Shown here: piece by piece, positions 8,503 through 16,499 of the stretch
How positions within the stretch are numbered: the first letter of the stretch is position 1
Layout: the number at the start of each line of letters is the position of its first letter
Source: DASUHT01 sp038230835
Lineage (GTDB): Bacteria; Actinomycetota; Thermoleophilia; Gaiellales; JAICJC01
Direction: 5' to 3'
Assembly: GCA_038230835.1 (NCBI GenBank)
Contig: JBBRMM010000002.1
Coordinates: forward strand, 186,001-250,000
Length of the DNA stretch: 64,000 bases
The notes under the pieces: model-generated
The model's database searches: none
The model's input: the letters and a program-made list of their open reading frames with translations, nothing else
What the model was told of the DNA's origin: nothing
Translations under genes and position numbers: made by a program

Positions 8503-9380
8503 GCCAGCGCCTCGACGGCCTCTTCCAGCGTCGGCTGAGCGGCCGTCCCGCCCAGCGCGCGGGTGGAGAGCGCGCCGCAGGCGCACCCCAGCTCGAGCGC
8601 CTCGCTGGTGGTGGCGCCGGCCAGCCAGCGGACGAGGAACCCCGCGTCGAAGCTGTCCCCGGCGCCGGTCGCGTCAACCGCTTCGACCGCCAGACCCCGA
8701 ACGTCCGTGGTCTCGGTGGCCGATCGCGCCGACGCCCCGGCCGCTCCGCGCTTGACCACCACCAGCGGGCACATCGACGAGTCGATCGCCTCGTCCTCGG
8801 CCGCGTTCACGAACAGCACGTCGATCTCGGGCAGCAGCTGCTCGAGCCCCGAGTCCCAGATGTCGGCCGGATCACCCTGGGGATCGAGCGAGACGCTGAG
8901 CCCGGCCGCCCGGGCATGGGCGACCAACCGCGGCAGGCCCGGGCGCAGCCCGTCGAGCAGGTAGTAGGAGGCCACGTGCAGGTGGCGCGCGCGTCGCACG
9001 AGCCCACGGTCGACGTCGTCGCCGCCGAGCAGGCGGATCGTCCCCGCCGCGGTCAGGATCGCCCGGTCGCTGCCCCGTACCAGGGCGACCGTGAGTCCGG
9101 TCGGGCGGCCTTGGTGCACAGGACAGCCGGAGACGTCCACACCCCGTCCGGCCAGCCCGTCCAACATGAAGCGGCCGAACAGGTCGTCGCCCACGGCGCC
9201 GACGAACGCGGTGCGCAGACCGAGCGTGGCCGCGCCGCAGGCGGTGATCGCCGCCGAGCCGCCGATCACCAGCTCGGCTCGCTCGACCAGCTTCTCGCGC
9301 TGGCCGAACTCCGGCGTGACGTCGCCACCCTCGATCACGAGGTCGGGGTTGCAGTCGCCCACCACCAGCAGATCGAACAC
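8499..9380 (-). CDS. PfkB/ribokinase-family sugar kinase
   Basis: A 293-residue carbohydrate kinase. It opens with LLVVGDCNPDLVIEG, has the GGSAAITACGAATLG loop and ends with the catalytic VDATGAGDSFDAGF near residue 230. Unlike its neighbour it lacks GGKGxN, so it looks like a kinase for a free sugar or nucleoside rather than a ketose phosphate. I place the start at GTG 9380, nine bases after AGGTAGGG; the TTG at 9389 directly abuts that ribosome-binding site and is unlikely. It lies between the aldolase and the LacC-like kinase. Because no PTS genes are visible, it may supply the first phosphorylation of the imported sugar. Confidence 0.85.
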   Translation of the reverse strand: MFDLLVVGDCNPDLVIEGGDVTPEFGQREKLVERAELVIGGSAAITACGAATLGLRTAFVGAVGDDLFGRFMLDGLAGRGVDVSGCPVHQGRPTGLTVALVRGSDRAILTAAGTIRLLGGDDVDRGLVRRARHLHVASYYLLDGLRPGLPRLVAHARAAGLSVSLDPQGDPADIWDSGLEQLLPEIDVLFVNAAEDEAIDSSMCPLVVVKRGAAGASARSATETTDVRGLAVEAVDATGAGDSFDAGFLVRWLAGATTSEALELGCACGALSTRALGGTAAQPTLEEAVEALA

Positions 9381-9411
9381 GGACGGCAACCCTACCTGCG
9401 GCGGCGCCGCG

Positions 9412-10278
9412 TCAGGAGACCATCCCCAGCAGTTCGTGCAGACGGCGCCGCGCCTCTCCGGACAGGAACTCCCGGCGTGCCTCGGTGCTCATCGTCATCG
9501 ATTCCTTCCAGATCGAGCGGCCTGCGATGAACCCGGACGCTCCGCCGGCCAGCGCATGCTGCAACTGGACGACGAACGTCGAGTGGTCGACGCCCGCCGA
9601 GAGGAGTGCCCATGGAACCCTCAGCGCGTCGGTGATCGCCGAGCACGCAGCCGCGCTCCCGGGATACTCCAGCTTCAGGTAGCGGGCGCCGCATTCCTGG
9701 GCCAGCAGCGCCCCATCGCGGATCAGATCGGGGCGCCGCGACGCGAAGGTCGCTTCGTCCTCGTCCTCGGTTCGGTACACGAGCACCTCCACAACCAGGA
9801 GGAGCGAGCTGCGGGCGCAGTCGTCGACCGCGGTGCGCAGCACGCGAGCATTGTCCCCGTCGCCGTCCTCTCGGTCGGCCCGCAGGCGCACGAGCAGTTT
9901 CGCGGCGGTGCCACCCAGCCGGCGAACGCCCGCGGCGCCGACCTCCGGCAGCAGCTCGGCCTGCTCGAGGCCGTCTCGGCCGGTGTTCGATCCGCTGCGC
10001 TCCAGCGAGACCAGCAGTCCGGTGTGGGGCGGGACGGCGCCCTGTTCGAGCACGTGCGGCAGCGCGATCTCCGGATCGAGCAGCATCGCCGGCGCATCTG
10101 CCGCGAGTGCTCGCGCCAGATCGAGCTTGAATCCGCGCAGCGCCTCCGGCGCCGTCGAGAGGCCGGCCAGCTTCAGGGCGGCGATCAGTTTGGTGCGCTG
10201 GTCGGCGGCCAGGACGGCCAGTCGGCCGGCCGGTGTCGAGAGCTGATCCAGCGCACGTTGCTCGGCTGTCGTGAACAT
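9412..10278 (-). CDS. LacD-like class I aldolase (tagatose-bisphosphate aldolase family)
   Basis: A 288-residue protein with LAVLAADQRTKL near residue 20, AAKLLVRL near residue 128, YLKLEYP in the last third and FIAGRSIWKE near the end. This order matches the DeoC/LacD class I aldolases, which use a Schiff-base lysine; the family includes tagatose-1,6-bisphosphate aldolase and the sulfofructose-phosphate aldolase YihT. It is the first gene of a minus-strand unit with the two PfkB kinases and is divergent from the GH4 gene across 38 bases. Reaction inferred: ketose 1,6-bisphosphate to dihydroxyacetone phosphate and glyceraldehyde 3-phosphate. Confidence 0.82.
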   Translation of the reverse strand: MFTTAEQRALDQLSTPAGRLAVLAADQRTKLIAALKLAGLSTAPEALRGFKLDLARALAADAPAMLLDPEIALPHVLEQGAVPPHTGLLVSLERSGSNTGRDGLEQAELLPEVGAAGVRRLGGTAAKLLVRLRADREDGDGDNARVLRTAVDDCARSSLLLVVEVLVYRTEDEDEATFASRRPDLIRDGALLAQECGARYLKLEYPGSAAACSAITDALRVPWALLSAGVDHSTFVVQLQHALAGGASGFIAGRSIWKESMTMSTEARREFLSGEARRRLHELLGMVS

Positions 10279-10281
10279 TCT

Positions 10282-10295
10282 TGCTCGTTTCTACC
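10282..10295 (+). promoter_or_regulatory. Candidate DeoR-family operator between aldolase and GH4 genes
   Basis: TGCTCGTTTCTACC in the 38-base divergent gap, matching TGYTCRTTT seen at 3739 and 5638 in the same orientation. A second possible half, CTTTCGCG, lies at 10308-10315. Confidence 0.45.
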
Positions 10296-10316
10296 AAATC
10301 TGAAACACTTTCGCGC

Positions 10317-11624
10317 ATGACACGCATCGCATTCATCGGCGCGGGCAGCGTCGAGTTCACCAAGAACCTGCTCGCAGACCTGCTCACGTTCCCGGCACTG
10401 GCCGGATCCACCATCGCCCTGCACGACATCGACCCGGAGCGATTGGAGGCGGCCCGGGCGATGGCCGAGTGGACGAACGCCGCCGTCGGCGCCCGGGCAA
10501 CTGTCGAGACCCACCTGGATCGGCGGCCGGCCCTGGACGGCTGCGACCACGTCGTCAACATGATCCAGGTCGGCGGCCACGCCGCCACCCGGATCGACTT
10601 CGACATCCCTGCCCGGTACGGCCTGCGCCAGACCATCGCCGACACGCTCGGCGTGGGCGGCATCTTCCGGGCGCTGCGCACCATCCCGGTGATGCTGGAC
10701 ATCGCCGGGGAGATGGCCGAGCTGTGTCCCGAGGCACTGTTTCTCAACTACACCAACCCGATGGCCATGCTGTGCTGGGCGACATTCCTCGGCGCGCCGG
10801 CCGCGCGGATCGTCGGCCTCTGTCACTCCGTGCAGTGGACGACCCGTGAGCTGGCCGAGCTGGTGGACGTGCCCTACGACGAGGTCACCTACCTGGGCGC
10901 GGGTGTCAACCATCAGGCGTGGCTGCTCCGGTTCGAGCGTGCCGGCGAGGATCTGTACCCGCTGCTGGACGAAGCGATCGAGCGCGATCCGCAGTTGCTG
11001 CGCCGGGTGCGGGTGGAGATCTACCGGCGCTTCGGGTACTACCCCACCGAGTCCAGCGAGCACTCGTCCGAATACCTGCCCTACTTCCTGCGCAGCGAGG
11101 AGCTGGTCGAGCGCTACCGGCTGCCGGTCGGCGAGTACGTTCGCCGCAGCGAGGAGAATCTTCGTCAGTACGACGAGATGCGCCGGATGCTCGCCGCCGG
11201 CGAGCCGTTCGAGATCGAGCGCAGCCTGGAGTACGCCTCGACGATCGTGAACGCGATCGCCACCGGCGAGCCGTGCGTGATCTACGGCAACGTGCGCAAC
11301 GACGGCTTGATCCCGAACCTGCCGCACGGCGCGTGCGTCGAGGTGCCGTGCCTGGTGGACGGCAACGGCGTTCAGCCGACCTCGGTGGGTGCGTTGCCGC
11401 CGCAGCTGGCGGCGCTCAACCGCACCTTCCTCAACGTGTGCGAGCTGACCGCTCGGGCGGCTGTCGAGGGCAATCGCGAGCACGTCTACCACGCTGCTCT
11501 GCTCGACCCGAATGCGGCTGCGACGCTCACGACGGACGCGATCTGCGCGCTGGTGGACGAGTTGATCGACGCCCACGGTTCGGTGCTCCCGGAGGGGATC
11601 CGTCCGGAGGCGGCGCGTGCCTGA
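10317..11624 (+). CDS. Glycoside hydrolase family 4 (alpha-galactosidase-like), NAD-dependent
   Basis: A 435-residue protein beginning RIAFIGAGSVEF, a dinucleotide-binding loop. GH4 enzymes use NAD and a divalent metal to oxidise C3, eliminate the aglycone and reduce the product. The metal-binding residues are visible: LFLNYTNPM, the cysteine in GLCHSVQ near residue 170, and the histidine in GVNHQAW near residue 200. These match the MelA branch (alpha-galactosidase) better than the phospho-glucosidase branch, fitting a non-PTS importer. ATG at 10317 is preferred since it begins at the Rossmann strand; no ribosome-binding site is visible. Activity on other alpha-hexosides, including galactosaminides, cannot be ruled out. 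Confidence 0.9.
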   Translation: MTRIAFIGAGSVEFTKNLLADLLTFPALAGSTIALHDIDPERLEAARAMAEWTNAAVGARATVETHLDRRPALDGCDHVVNMIQVGGHAATRIDFDIPARYGLRQTIADTLGVGGIFRALRTIPVMLDIAGEMAELCPEALFLNYTNPMAMLCWATFLGAPAARIVGLCHSVQWTTRELAELVDVPYDEVTYLGAGVNHQAWLLRFERAGEDLYPLLDEAIERDPQLLRRVRVEIYRRFGYYPTESSEHSSEYLPYFLRSEELVERYRLPVGEYVRRSEENLRQYDEMRRMLAAGEPFEIERSLEYASTIVNAIATGEPCVIYGNVRNDGLIPNLPHGACVEVPCLVDGNGVQPTSVGALPPQLAALNRTFLNVCELTARAAVEGNREHVYHAALLDPNAAATLTTDAICALVDELIDAHGSVLPEGIRPEAARA

Positions 11625-11656
11625 CCGGCGAGGCTCGGGATGCTGCCGGGATCGGA

Positions 11657-11662
11657 TACCAT
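11657..11662 (+). promoter_or_regulatory. -10 box of the tRNA-Val gene
   Basis: TACCAT ends 15 bases before the mature tRNA 5' end. Confidence 0.4.
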
Positions 11663-11677
11663 AGCCCGGTCGTCCCA

Positions 11678-11750
11678 GGGCGCATAGCTCAGCTGGGAGA
11701 GCGTCCGCTTCACGCGCGGAAGGTCACAGGTTCGAGCCCTGTTGCGCCCA
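11678..11750 (+). tRNA. tRNA-Val (anticodon CAC)
   Basis: Full cloverleaf of 73 bases: acceptor GGGCGCA pairs with TGCGCCC, D-arm GCTC/GAGC, anticodon stem TCCGC/GCGGA with loop TTCACGC (anticodon CAC at 11711-11713), T-arm ACAGG-TTCGAGC-CCTGT, discriminator A. CCA is not encoded. The DNA to its right for about 6 kb contains transposase and other gene remnants, as often seen beside tRNA integration sites. Confidence 0.96.
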
Positions 11751-11846
11751 TTATTCGGATCAACCACGCCGCTGTGCTGCGTGGCTGGTGGCTGCGTTCG
11801 TCCGGGGCGTGGCTGAGAGTGCGACGCGGCGGGATGACCCGCAATC

Positions 11847-12238
11847 ATGCTGGCGGTCGTTGAGGCTTGCCTTCGAACGGACAAGTCTCCCGCCGTCGCC
11901 TCGTTTCGACTCAACGAGGAGATCGGCGAGATCGATCGCGCTCTGCTGCGAGTAGTGAGCGAACTTGGCCCGGCTCTGCTGGCCGAACGCGGTGTCGGCA
12001 CCGTCTGCGCGGCCCTGCTGCTCGTCTCAAGCGGCGACACCCAAGGATGGAGAGCAAGGCGTCCTTCGCAGCGCTGGCTGGCACCAGCCCGATCGACGCG
12101 TCCAGCGGCAAACAGCGGCGCCACCGGCTCAACCGCGGCGGCGGCGGACAGCTATCAGCGACTCCTCGCCTCAGGAATAACCGCCGAAGAAGCCAGGCGC
12201 TGCGTGACGGCGCCTCAGCGCGTTTACGGGATCTCTGA
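11847..12238 (+). pseudogene. IS110-family transposase remnant, multiply frameshifted
   Basis: Three pieces of an IS110/IS116-type C-terminal domain lie in order but in different frames. Frame one holds an ELGPALLAERGVGTVCAALL stretch (helix-hairpin-helix), another frame ASFAALAGTSPIDASSGKQ followed by RHRLNRGGGGQL, and the first frame returns with YQRLLASGITAEEARRC. In intact members these read continuously ending in an RCLKR-type tail. The catalytic N-terminal DEDD half is absent. There is no start with a ribosome-binding site and no visible ends, as expected because IS110 elements lack inverted repeats. It lies about 100 bases past tRNA-Val. Confidence 0.8.
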
Positions 12239-12242
12239 TGGG

Positions 12243-14414
12243 TCAGGCAGCCTTCGGAAGTTGCAGCGCGGGGGGTGGAGTGGTTTGGTCGAGTAGCGCG
12301 CGAACTTCGGTGGCAAGGTCTTGGGGTGCGAACGGCTTTTGGAGGAACCCGGCGATCGGAGCGACTGGCGGTTCGGCGGTCTGGTTGGCGCCGATCAGTT
12401 CCAGTGATCGTTCGACATAGCCGGAGATGTAGAGCACGCGGATTCCAGGTCGTCGCCGCGTAAGGCGCTGGACGAGGTCGGGACCGCTGATCGTTGGCAT
12501 GACAACATCGGTCACCAGCAGGTGGATCGTGCCGGGGTGGTGTTCGGCGAGGTGGAGCGCCTGTTCGCCGTCGGCGGCGGCGAGTACGCTGTATCCGTAG
12601 GCGATGAGCGCGCGGCGTAGCGGCTCTCGGACGGCGTCTTCGTCTTCTACCAGCATCAGGGTTTCTGATCCACGCATTCGGGTATGCGGCACCGTTTCTG
12701 GGGGGCGTGGCGCGAGCGGCCGTTCGGCGCGGGGAAGGTGGATTGTGAACGTGGTTCCTCGCCCGGGTTGGCTGGTCACCTCGATGTAACCGCCATTGGC
12801 CTCGACGATGCCGTACACGGTTGAGAGTCCGAGGCCGCTTCCTCCCGTGTGTCTCTTGGTGCTGTAGAAGGGTTCGAAGATCAGGCGTTGCTGGTCGGGG
12901 GAGATTCCGTTGCCAATGTCGGTGACCGCGAGCGTGACATGTGTGGACGCCTCGGAGTGACCCCGTGGGTGTGGAGGTTTGGCGTCGGCGTCGCGCGGCC
13001 CGCGGATGGTCACGGTCAGCCTTCCTCCGTCGGACATCGCTTCGCGCGCGTTGACGACGAGGTTGACCACGACCTGTTCGAGCTGAGAGCTATCAGCCAT
13101 CACGAGGGCCTGGGCTTCGTCGGAGTCGACGGTGAGTTCGATGTCCTCGCCGATCAGCGGTCGCAGCATTCCTTCCATTCCGGTGATGAGCGCGGTGAGG
13201 TCGACGACGGTGACTTGGCCCATCGGCCGTTGGCTGAACGTGAGGAGTTGTCGCGTGAGACTCGCGGCTCGGTCAACTGCCTTTTCGATCTCGGCAAGAT
13301 TCTCGTGTTGTTCGCTTTGGGTGTCGGCGACGCTCTCGGAGAGTAGCCAGGCGTAGCTGCGCACGACGAGGAGGATGTTGTTGAAGTCATGGGCGATTCC
13401 GCCTGCAAGACGGCCGACCGCTTCCATCTTTTGGGAGTGGCGGAGTTGCTCTTCGAGGTGCTTTTGGTCGGTCATGTCGGAGGCGATCATCATCGCGCCC
13501 GTCTGGGTACCGGCATGGTCGAGCACGGGCGCTGTGCTGAGCGCTATGTCGATCGGCTCTCCGTCGAGTCTCCGACCGACAGTCTCCACATGTTGCGCTC
13601 TGGCCGGTGGGGGTTCGCGCCCGATAGCTGCCGGGCCGGTATCGGAGTCGAGGTCGATCGGCGACTCGAGCCCGAGGATCTGACCGGCTGGCCAGCCGAA
13701 GATTCGCTCGGCTGCACGGTTCCAGGTGCGCACGCGTCGGGCGGTGTCGAGCTCGATGATGGCGACGGGTGCCGCGTCGATTAGCGCGTGTAACCGGTCA
13801 CCGCTCGCGCGCGCGGCCGCCTCGCTGGATGTCAGGTCGTCCACCACCGCGGCCAGGCGCGCCGTGAGGAGCAGGATCAGTGTCGCCGCGACCGTAAGCG
13901 TGCCGATTGTGATTACCCACGACACGGAGGTCAGGCCGGGAGACGTGCGCGCCAAGAGCACGGCGGCGTATGCAGCGCCCACCAGCGCCAGGTGCAGCGC
14001 ACTTGCCGCCGCGGAGAAGAAGTATGAGACGTAGATGACGACCCAAAAGTACAACAGGCCGTACACATGTGCGTCGTGTCCGCCGAAAAGAAGCGCCACG
14101 CTGATCAACATGGTGCCTGCGACGGTCAACAGGTGAAACGTCCACAAGGGCAGGCGGTCAGAACCGATCAGAGGTACGCCGGCGGTTGCATACGCGATGA
14201 GGGCGGTCGCGATGATGGCCGGCGCGTTTCTACCGGGGTCGCCAGGTAGCATCAGCGAGAGCAGGCCCAGGCTCGCGCCGGAGATGAAAAGTAGCGCGCT
14301 GAGGCGAGCCATCGCGGCTCGCTTCTCCTTCGAGTCGGCGGTGATCGGTCGACTTCGCCACACGGGGCGGCGGGAGGACGGTTTCGTTTCGGCAGCCGTC
14401 AGCTGATCAAGCAT
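12243..14414 (-). CDS. Membrane hybrid histidine kinase with PAS and C-terminal receiver
   Basis: A 723-residue sensor. Residues about 38-195 hold six hydrophobic helices, then a PAS domain (AAPVAIIELDTARRV onward), a HisKA domain whose phospho-acceptor is in GGIAHDFNN, an ATPase domain with NLVVNAREAM and GGSGLGLSTVYGIV, and a receiver near the C-terminus with the acceptor aspartate in LLVTDVVMP. The start ATG at 14414 lies 16 bases inside the preceding regulator gene. It is the last gene of the unit zinc-ribbon protein, HD-GYP regulator, NarL-type regulator, kinase, so it probably phosphorylates both regulators. Third codon positions are visibly less GC-rich than in the sugar island, which may mean a different origin. 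Confidence 0.93.
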   Translation of the reverse strand: MLDQLTAAETKPSSRRPVWRSRPITADSKEKRAAMARLSALLFISGASLGLLSLMLPGDPGRNAPAIIATALIAYATAGVPLIGSDRLPLWTFHLLTVAGTMLISVALLFGGHDAHVYGLLYFWVVIYVSYFFSAAASALHLALVGAAYAAVLLARTSPGLTSVSWVITIGTLTVAATLILLLTARLAAVVDDLTSSEAAARASGDRLHALIDAAPVAIIELDTARRVRTWNRAAERIFGWPAGQILGLESPIDLDSDTGPAAIGREPPPARAQHVETVGRRLDGEPIDIALSTAPVLDHAGTQTGAMMIASDMTDQKHLEEQLRHSQKMEAVGRLAGGIAHDFNNILLVVRSYAWLLSESVADTQSEQHENLAEIEKAVDRAASLTRQLLTFSQRPMGQVTVVDLTALITGMEGMLRPLIGEDIELTVDSDEAQALVMADSSQLEQVVVNLVVNAREAMSDGGRLTVTIRGPRDADAKPPHPRGHSEASTHVTLAVTDIGNGISPDQQRLIFEPFYSTKRHTGGSGLGLSTVYGIVEANGGYIEVTSQPGRGTTFTIHLPRAERPLAPRPPETVPHTRMRGSETLMLVEDEDAVREPLRRALIAYGYSVLAAADGEQALHLAEHHPGTIHLLVTDVVMPTISGPDLVQRLTRRRPGIRVLYISGYVERSLELIGANQTAEPPVAPIAGFLQKPFAPQDLATEVRALLDQTTPPPALQLPKAA

Positions 14415-15025
14415 CGGCGTAAAGCCGTGGCCACGGCTTGGGTTCGGGTCTCGGCGCGCAGCTTTCGCATCGCGGTTCGAATCTCAGCGTTCGCCGCGTC
14501 GTGGGAAATGCCGAGCATGAGACCGATCTGCTCAGTTGGTGCCCCGTCGGCCAGCAAGCGAATGGCATCGCGCTCGCTGTCAGTCAACCGTTGGCTGGGC
14601 GGTGCGAGCCCCTCGCGGACAAGTGGGGCCGCCAACGTCGGGTCGACGTAGGCGACACCGTCTGCGACCATGTTGATGGCTCGAAGCAGCTCGCTGAGCG
14701 GCGCATCCTTGACGATAAAGCCGAGGATGCCCGCTGTGATCGCTTCGGCCAGTCGCTCGCCGTCGGCGAAATCCGTGTAGACGACGACAGCGGTGCTGGG
14801 GCTGGACGCGGCCGCCCGCTCGGCGACATCGATGGCGGTCAGGCCGGGCATACGAAGGTCGAGCACGGCTACCTGTGGGTTGTGGCGCTCGATCTGCTCG
14901 ACCGCGTCGTCTCCGCTGTGTGCCCTACCGACCACGTGGATTCCCTGCCCGGTCAGGAAGCGACCGACCGCGTCGACCACAGCCGGATGATCGTCTGCCA
15001 CCAAGCACGTGATGGGCATGCTCAC
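14399..15025 (-). CDS. NarL/FixJ-type response regulator
   Basis: A 208-residue protein: receiver domain with the acidic pocket ADDHP and phospho-acceptor Asp56 in VAVLDLRMP, switch KDAP after GFIV, then a short LuxR-type helix-turn-helix (LTDSERDAIRLLADG, IGLMLGISHDAANAEIRTAM). The HTH lacks the usual TNKEIA sequence and reads PTEQIGLMLGIS instead, but spacing is right. The GTG at 15025 follows GGAGGAG and overlaps the stop of the HD-GYP gene (GTGA). It is the likely output regulator of the adjoining hybrid kinase. Confidence 0.92.
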   Translation of the reverse strand: MSMPITCLVADDHPAVVDAVGRFLTGQGIHVVGRAHSGDDAVEQIERHNPQVAVLDLRMPGLTAIDVAERAAASSPSTAVVVYTDFADGERLAEAITAGILGFIVKDAPLSELLRAINMVADGVAYVDPTLAAPLVREGLAPPSQRLTDSERDAIRLLADGAPTEQIGLMLGISHDAANAEIRTAMRKLRAETRTQAVATALRRCLIS

Positions 15026-16182
15026 GGGAGCTCCTCCAGCGCCACCGCAGACGCGCCGTTCGGTTGCTCCGGAGGATCGTTACGGATCGCGTGGATCTCG
15101 TCGACACAGGACTCGAACAGGTCGACCAAGCGCGAATCGAACTGGGTACCGCGATGCGCGAGGATCTCCTCGACCGCGTCATTCACGTCAACTGCTGCTC
15201 GGTAGGGCCGGTCGCTCGTAAGCGCGTCGAAGGCGTCTACGATCGAGACAATCCGGCCCTCCAGCGGAATCGCATCCCCAACCAAACCGCGTGGATAACC
15301 CCTCCCATCGATGCGCTCGTGATGGGTCAACGAAATCATCGCTGCGAGCTCGAGCAAATCGTCTTGAGCATCCGTCAATAGCGAGTGGCCAATCGTCGTG
15401 TGCAGCTCGATCGCAGCGCGTTCATCTCCATCCAGCGGTCCCGGCTTGAGCAGGATCCGGTCGGGGATTCCGATTTTGCCGACATCGTGCAGGCGGCTTG
15501 CGAAACTCAGCGCCTCGCACCTGGCGGTGTCCAATCCGAGCCGCCGGGCAAGCACCTCGCTATATCGACCGACGCGATTCAGGTGATGTCCGATGCCCTC
15601 GTGGCGGAACTCTGCAGCCTGAGCAAGCCGACATAGCGTCTCCCGCCGCGCCTGCTCAAGGAGCGCCTTCTGTTCCGCAAGATCCTCGTCTGCACACCGC
15701 AACGCGCCCCGATGCTCCAGCAACGCCAAAAGCATCCGCTGTCGATCCATCCGATGCTCCCGCTCCGACGCCCGCCGACGAAGCGCACTGGCTACCGCGA
15801 CGAACACGTCGTTGGCCCGGAAAGGCTTCAGCACGAAATCGTAGGCACCCAACTCAAGCGCGGTCTCAGCGACATGCTGGTCATTCAGTCCGCTCACCAC
15901 GATCACAGCTACACCAGAGTGGTCGGCGACGGCGTGCTGCACCAACTCCAGGCCGGATTCCCTCGGCATCCGGACATCACACAACAAAAGTTCGAACGCC
16001 TCGTCTTCCAACAGACGCCGCGCGTCTGCAGCATCAGAGGCGCACGCCGTGTCATAGCCCTGCTGTTCCAACAGTCGACTGAGCGACTTGCGCACGTACG
16101 GATCGTCATCCACCACCAACACCCGATGGCACACTCCCGCCCCCTCCGCCCAGAACTCGCGCTTCGTCCGAGTCACCGACAT
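15022..16182 (-). CDS. Response regulator with HD-GYP phosphodiesterase domain
   Basis: A 386-residue two-domain protein. The receiver has DDDP near residue 25, Asp69 in LLLCDVRMP and the lysine in FVLKPF. A coiled linker leads to an HD-GYP domain with LHDVGKIGIPD (His232, Asp233, Lys236), THHERIDGRGYPRG and DAFDALTSDRPYR, so all usual metal and GYP residues are present. HD-GYP enzymes hydrolyse cyclic di-GMP. The ATG at 16182 has GGGGAGG six bases upstream; longer in-frame starts lack this. It overlaps the zinc-ribbon gene before it and the NarL-type gene after it. Confidence 0.94.
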   Translation of the reverse strand: MSVTRTKREFWAEGAGVCHRVLVVDDDPYVRKSLSRLLEQQGYDTACASDAADARRLLEDEAFELLLCDVRMPRESGLELVQHAVADHSGVAVIVVSGLNDQHVAETALELGAYDFVLKPFRANDVFVAVASALRRRASEREHRMDRQRMLLALLEHRGALRCADEDLAEQKALLEQARRETLCRLAQAAEFRHEGIGHHLNRVGRYSEVLARRLGLDTARCEALSFASRLHDVGKIGIPDRILLKPGPLDGDERAAIELHTTIGHSLLTDAQDDLLELAAMISLTHHERIDGRGYPRGLVGDAIPLEGRIVSIVDAFDALTSDRPYRAAVDVNDAVEEILAHRGTQFDSRLVDLFESCVDEIHAIRNDPPEQPNGASAVALEELP

Positions 16183-16430
16183 GACGCCTCCCCACATCCT
16201 GGCCCGCCGACCAGCGGGTCGCAACTCAGCGCAGGCCGGGTCTGGATTGTCCGCTCGTCACGCCGCCACGCCGACCCACGACACATCGGGCACGGCGGCA
16301 GAACGCGGAAAACGCTCACGCCATAACCGCACGACCCGCACACATAGTCACCGAACGCAATATCGCCAACGCCCAAGCCCGATTCGAACTGGCTGGGTTG
16401 CCGAGCCATACCTTCCACCAAAGCCACCAT
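16173..16430 (-). CDS. Small zinc-ribbon protein
   Basis: An 85-residue protein with two CxxC knuckles, YVCGSCGYG and PPCPMCRGSAW, in the arrangement of rubredoxin-like zinc ribbons; the N-terminal 35 residues and the Thr/Arg-rich tail show nothing recognisable. ATG at 16430 follows GGAGGGGG at about ten bases. Its last ten bases overlap the start of the receiver-HD-GYP gene, so it appears to be the first gene of that signalling unit. The function is unknown; binding to a partner protein or nucleic acid is only a possibility. It is longer frames upstream that make the true start slightly uncertain. Confidence 0.65.
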   Translation of the reverse strand: MVALVEGMARQPSQFESGLGVGDIAFGDYVCGSCGYGVSVFRVLPPCPMCRGSAWRRDERTIQTRPALSCDPLVGGPGCGEASCR

Positions 16431-16499
16431 CTCGACCGACCCCCTCCGGAAAACCTTTCCAGTCATTCTCGACACGATCAGCCACCCGAACCATCCCCA

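Noticed and set aside
5667..11624. Sulfoquinovose (sulfo-EMP) pathway
   Set aside because: LacD-like aldolase, PfkB and isomerase would fit, but no GH31 or other sulfoquinovosidase, sulfonate exporter or sulfolactaldehyde enzyme is present. Kept only as an alternative.
12243..16430. Prophage or integrative element with intact genes
   Set aside because: No integrase, relaxase, phage structural gene or att repeat was found between 11650 and 18020; only remnants.
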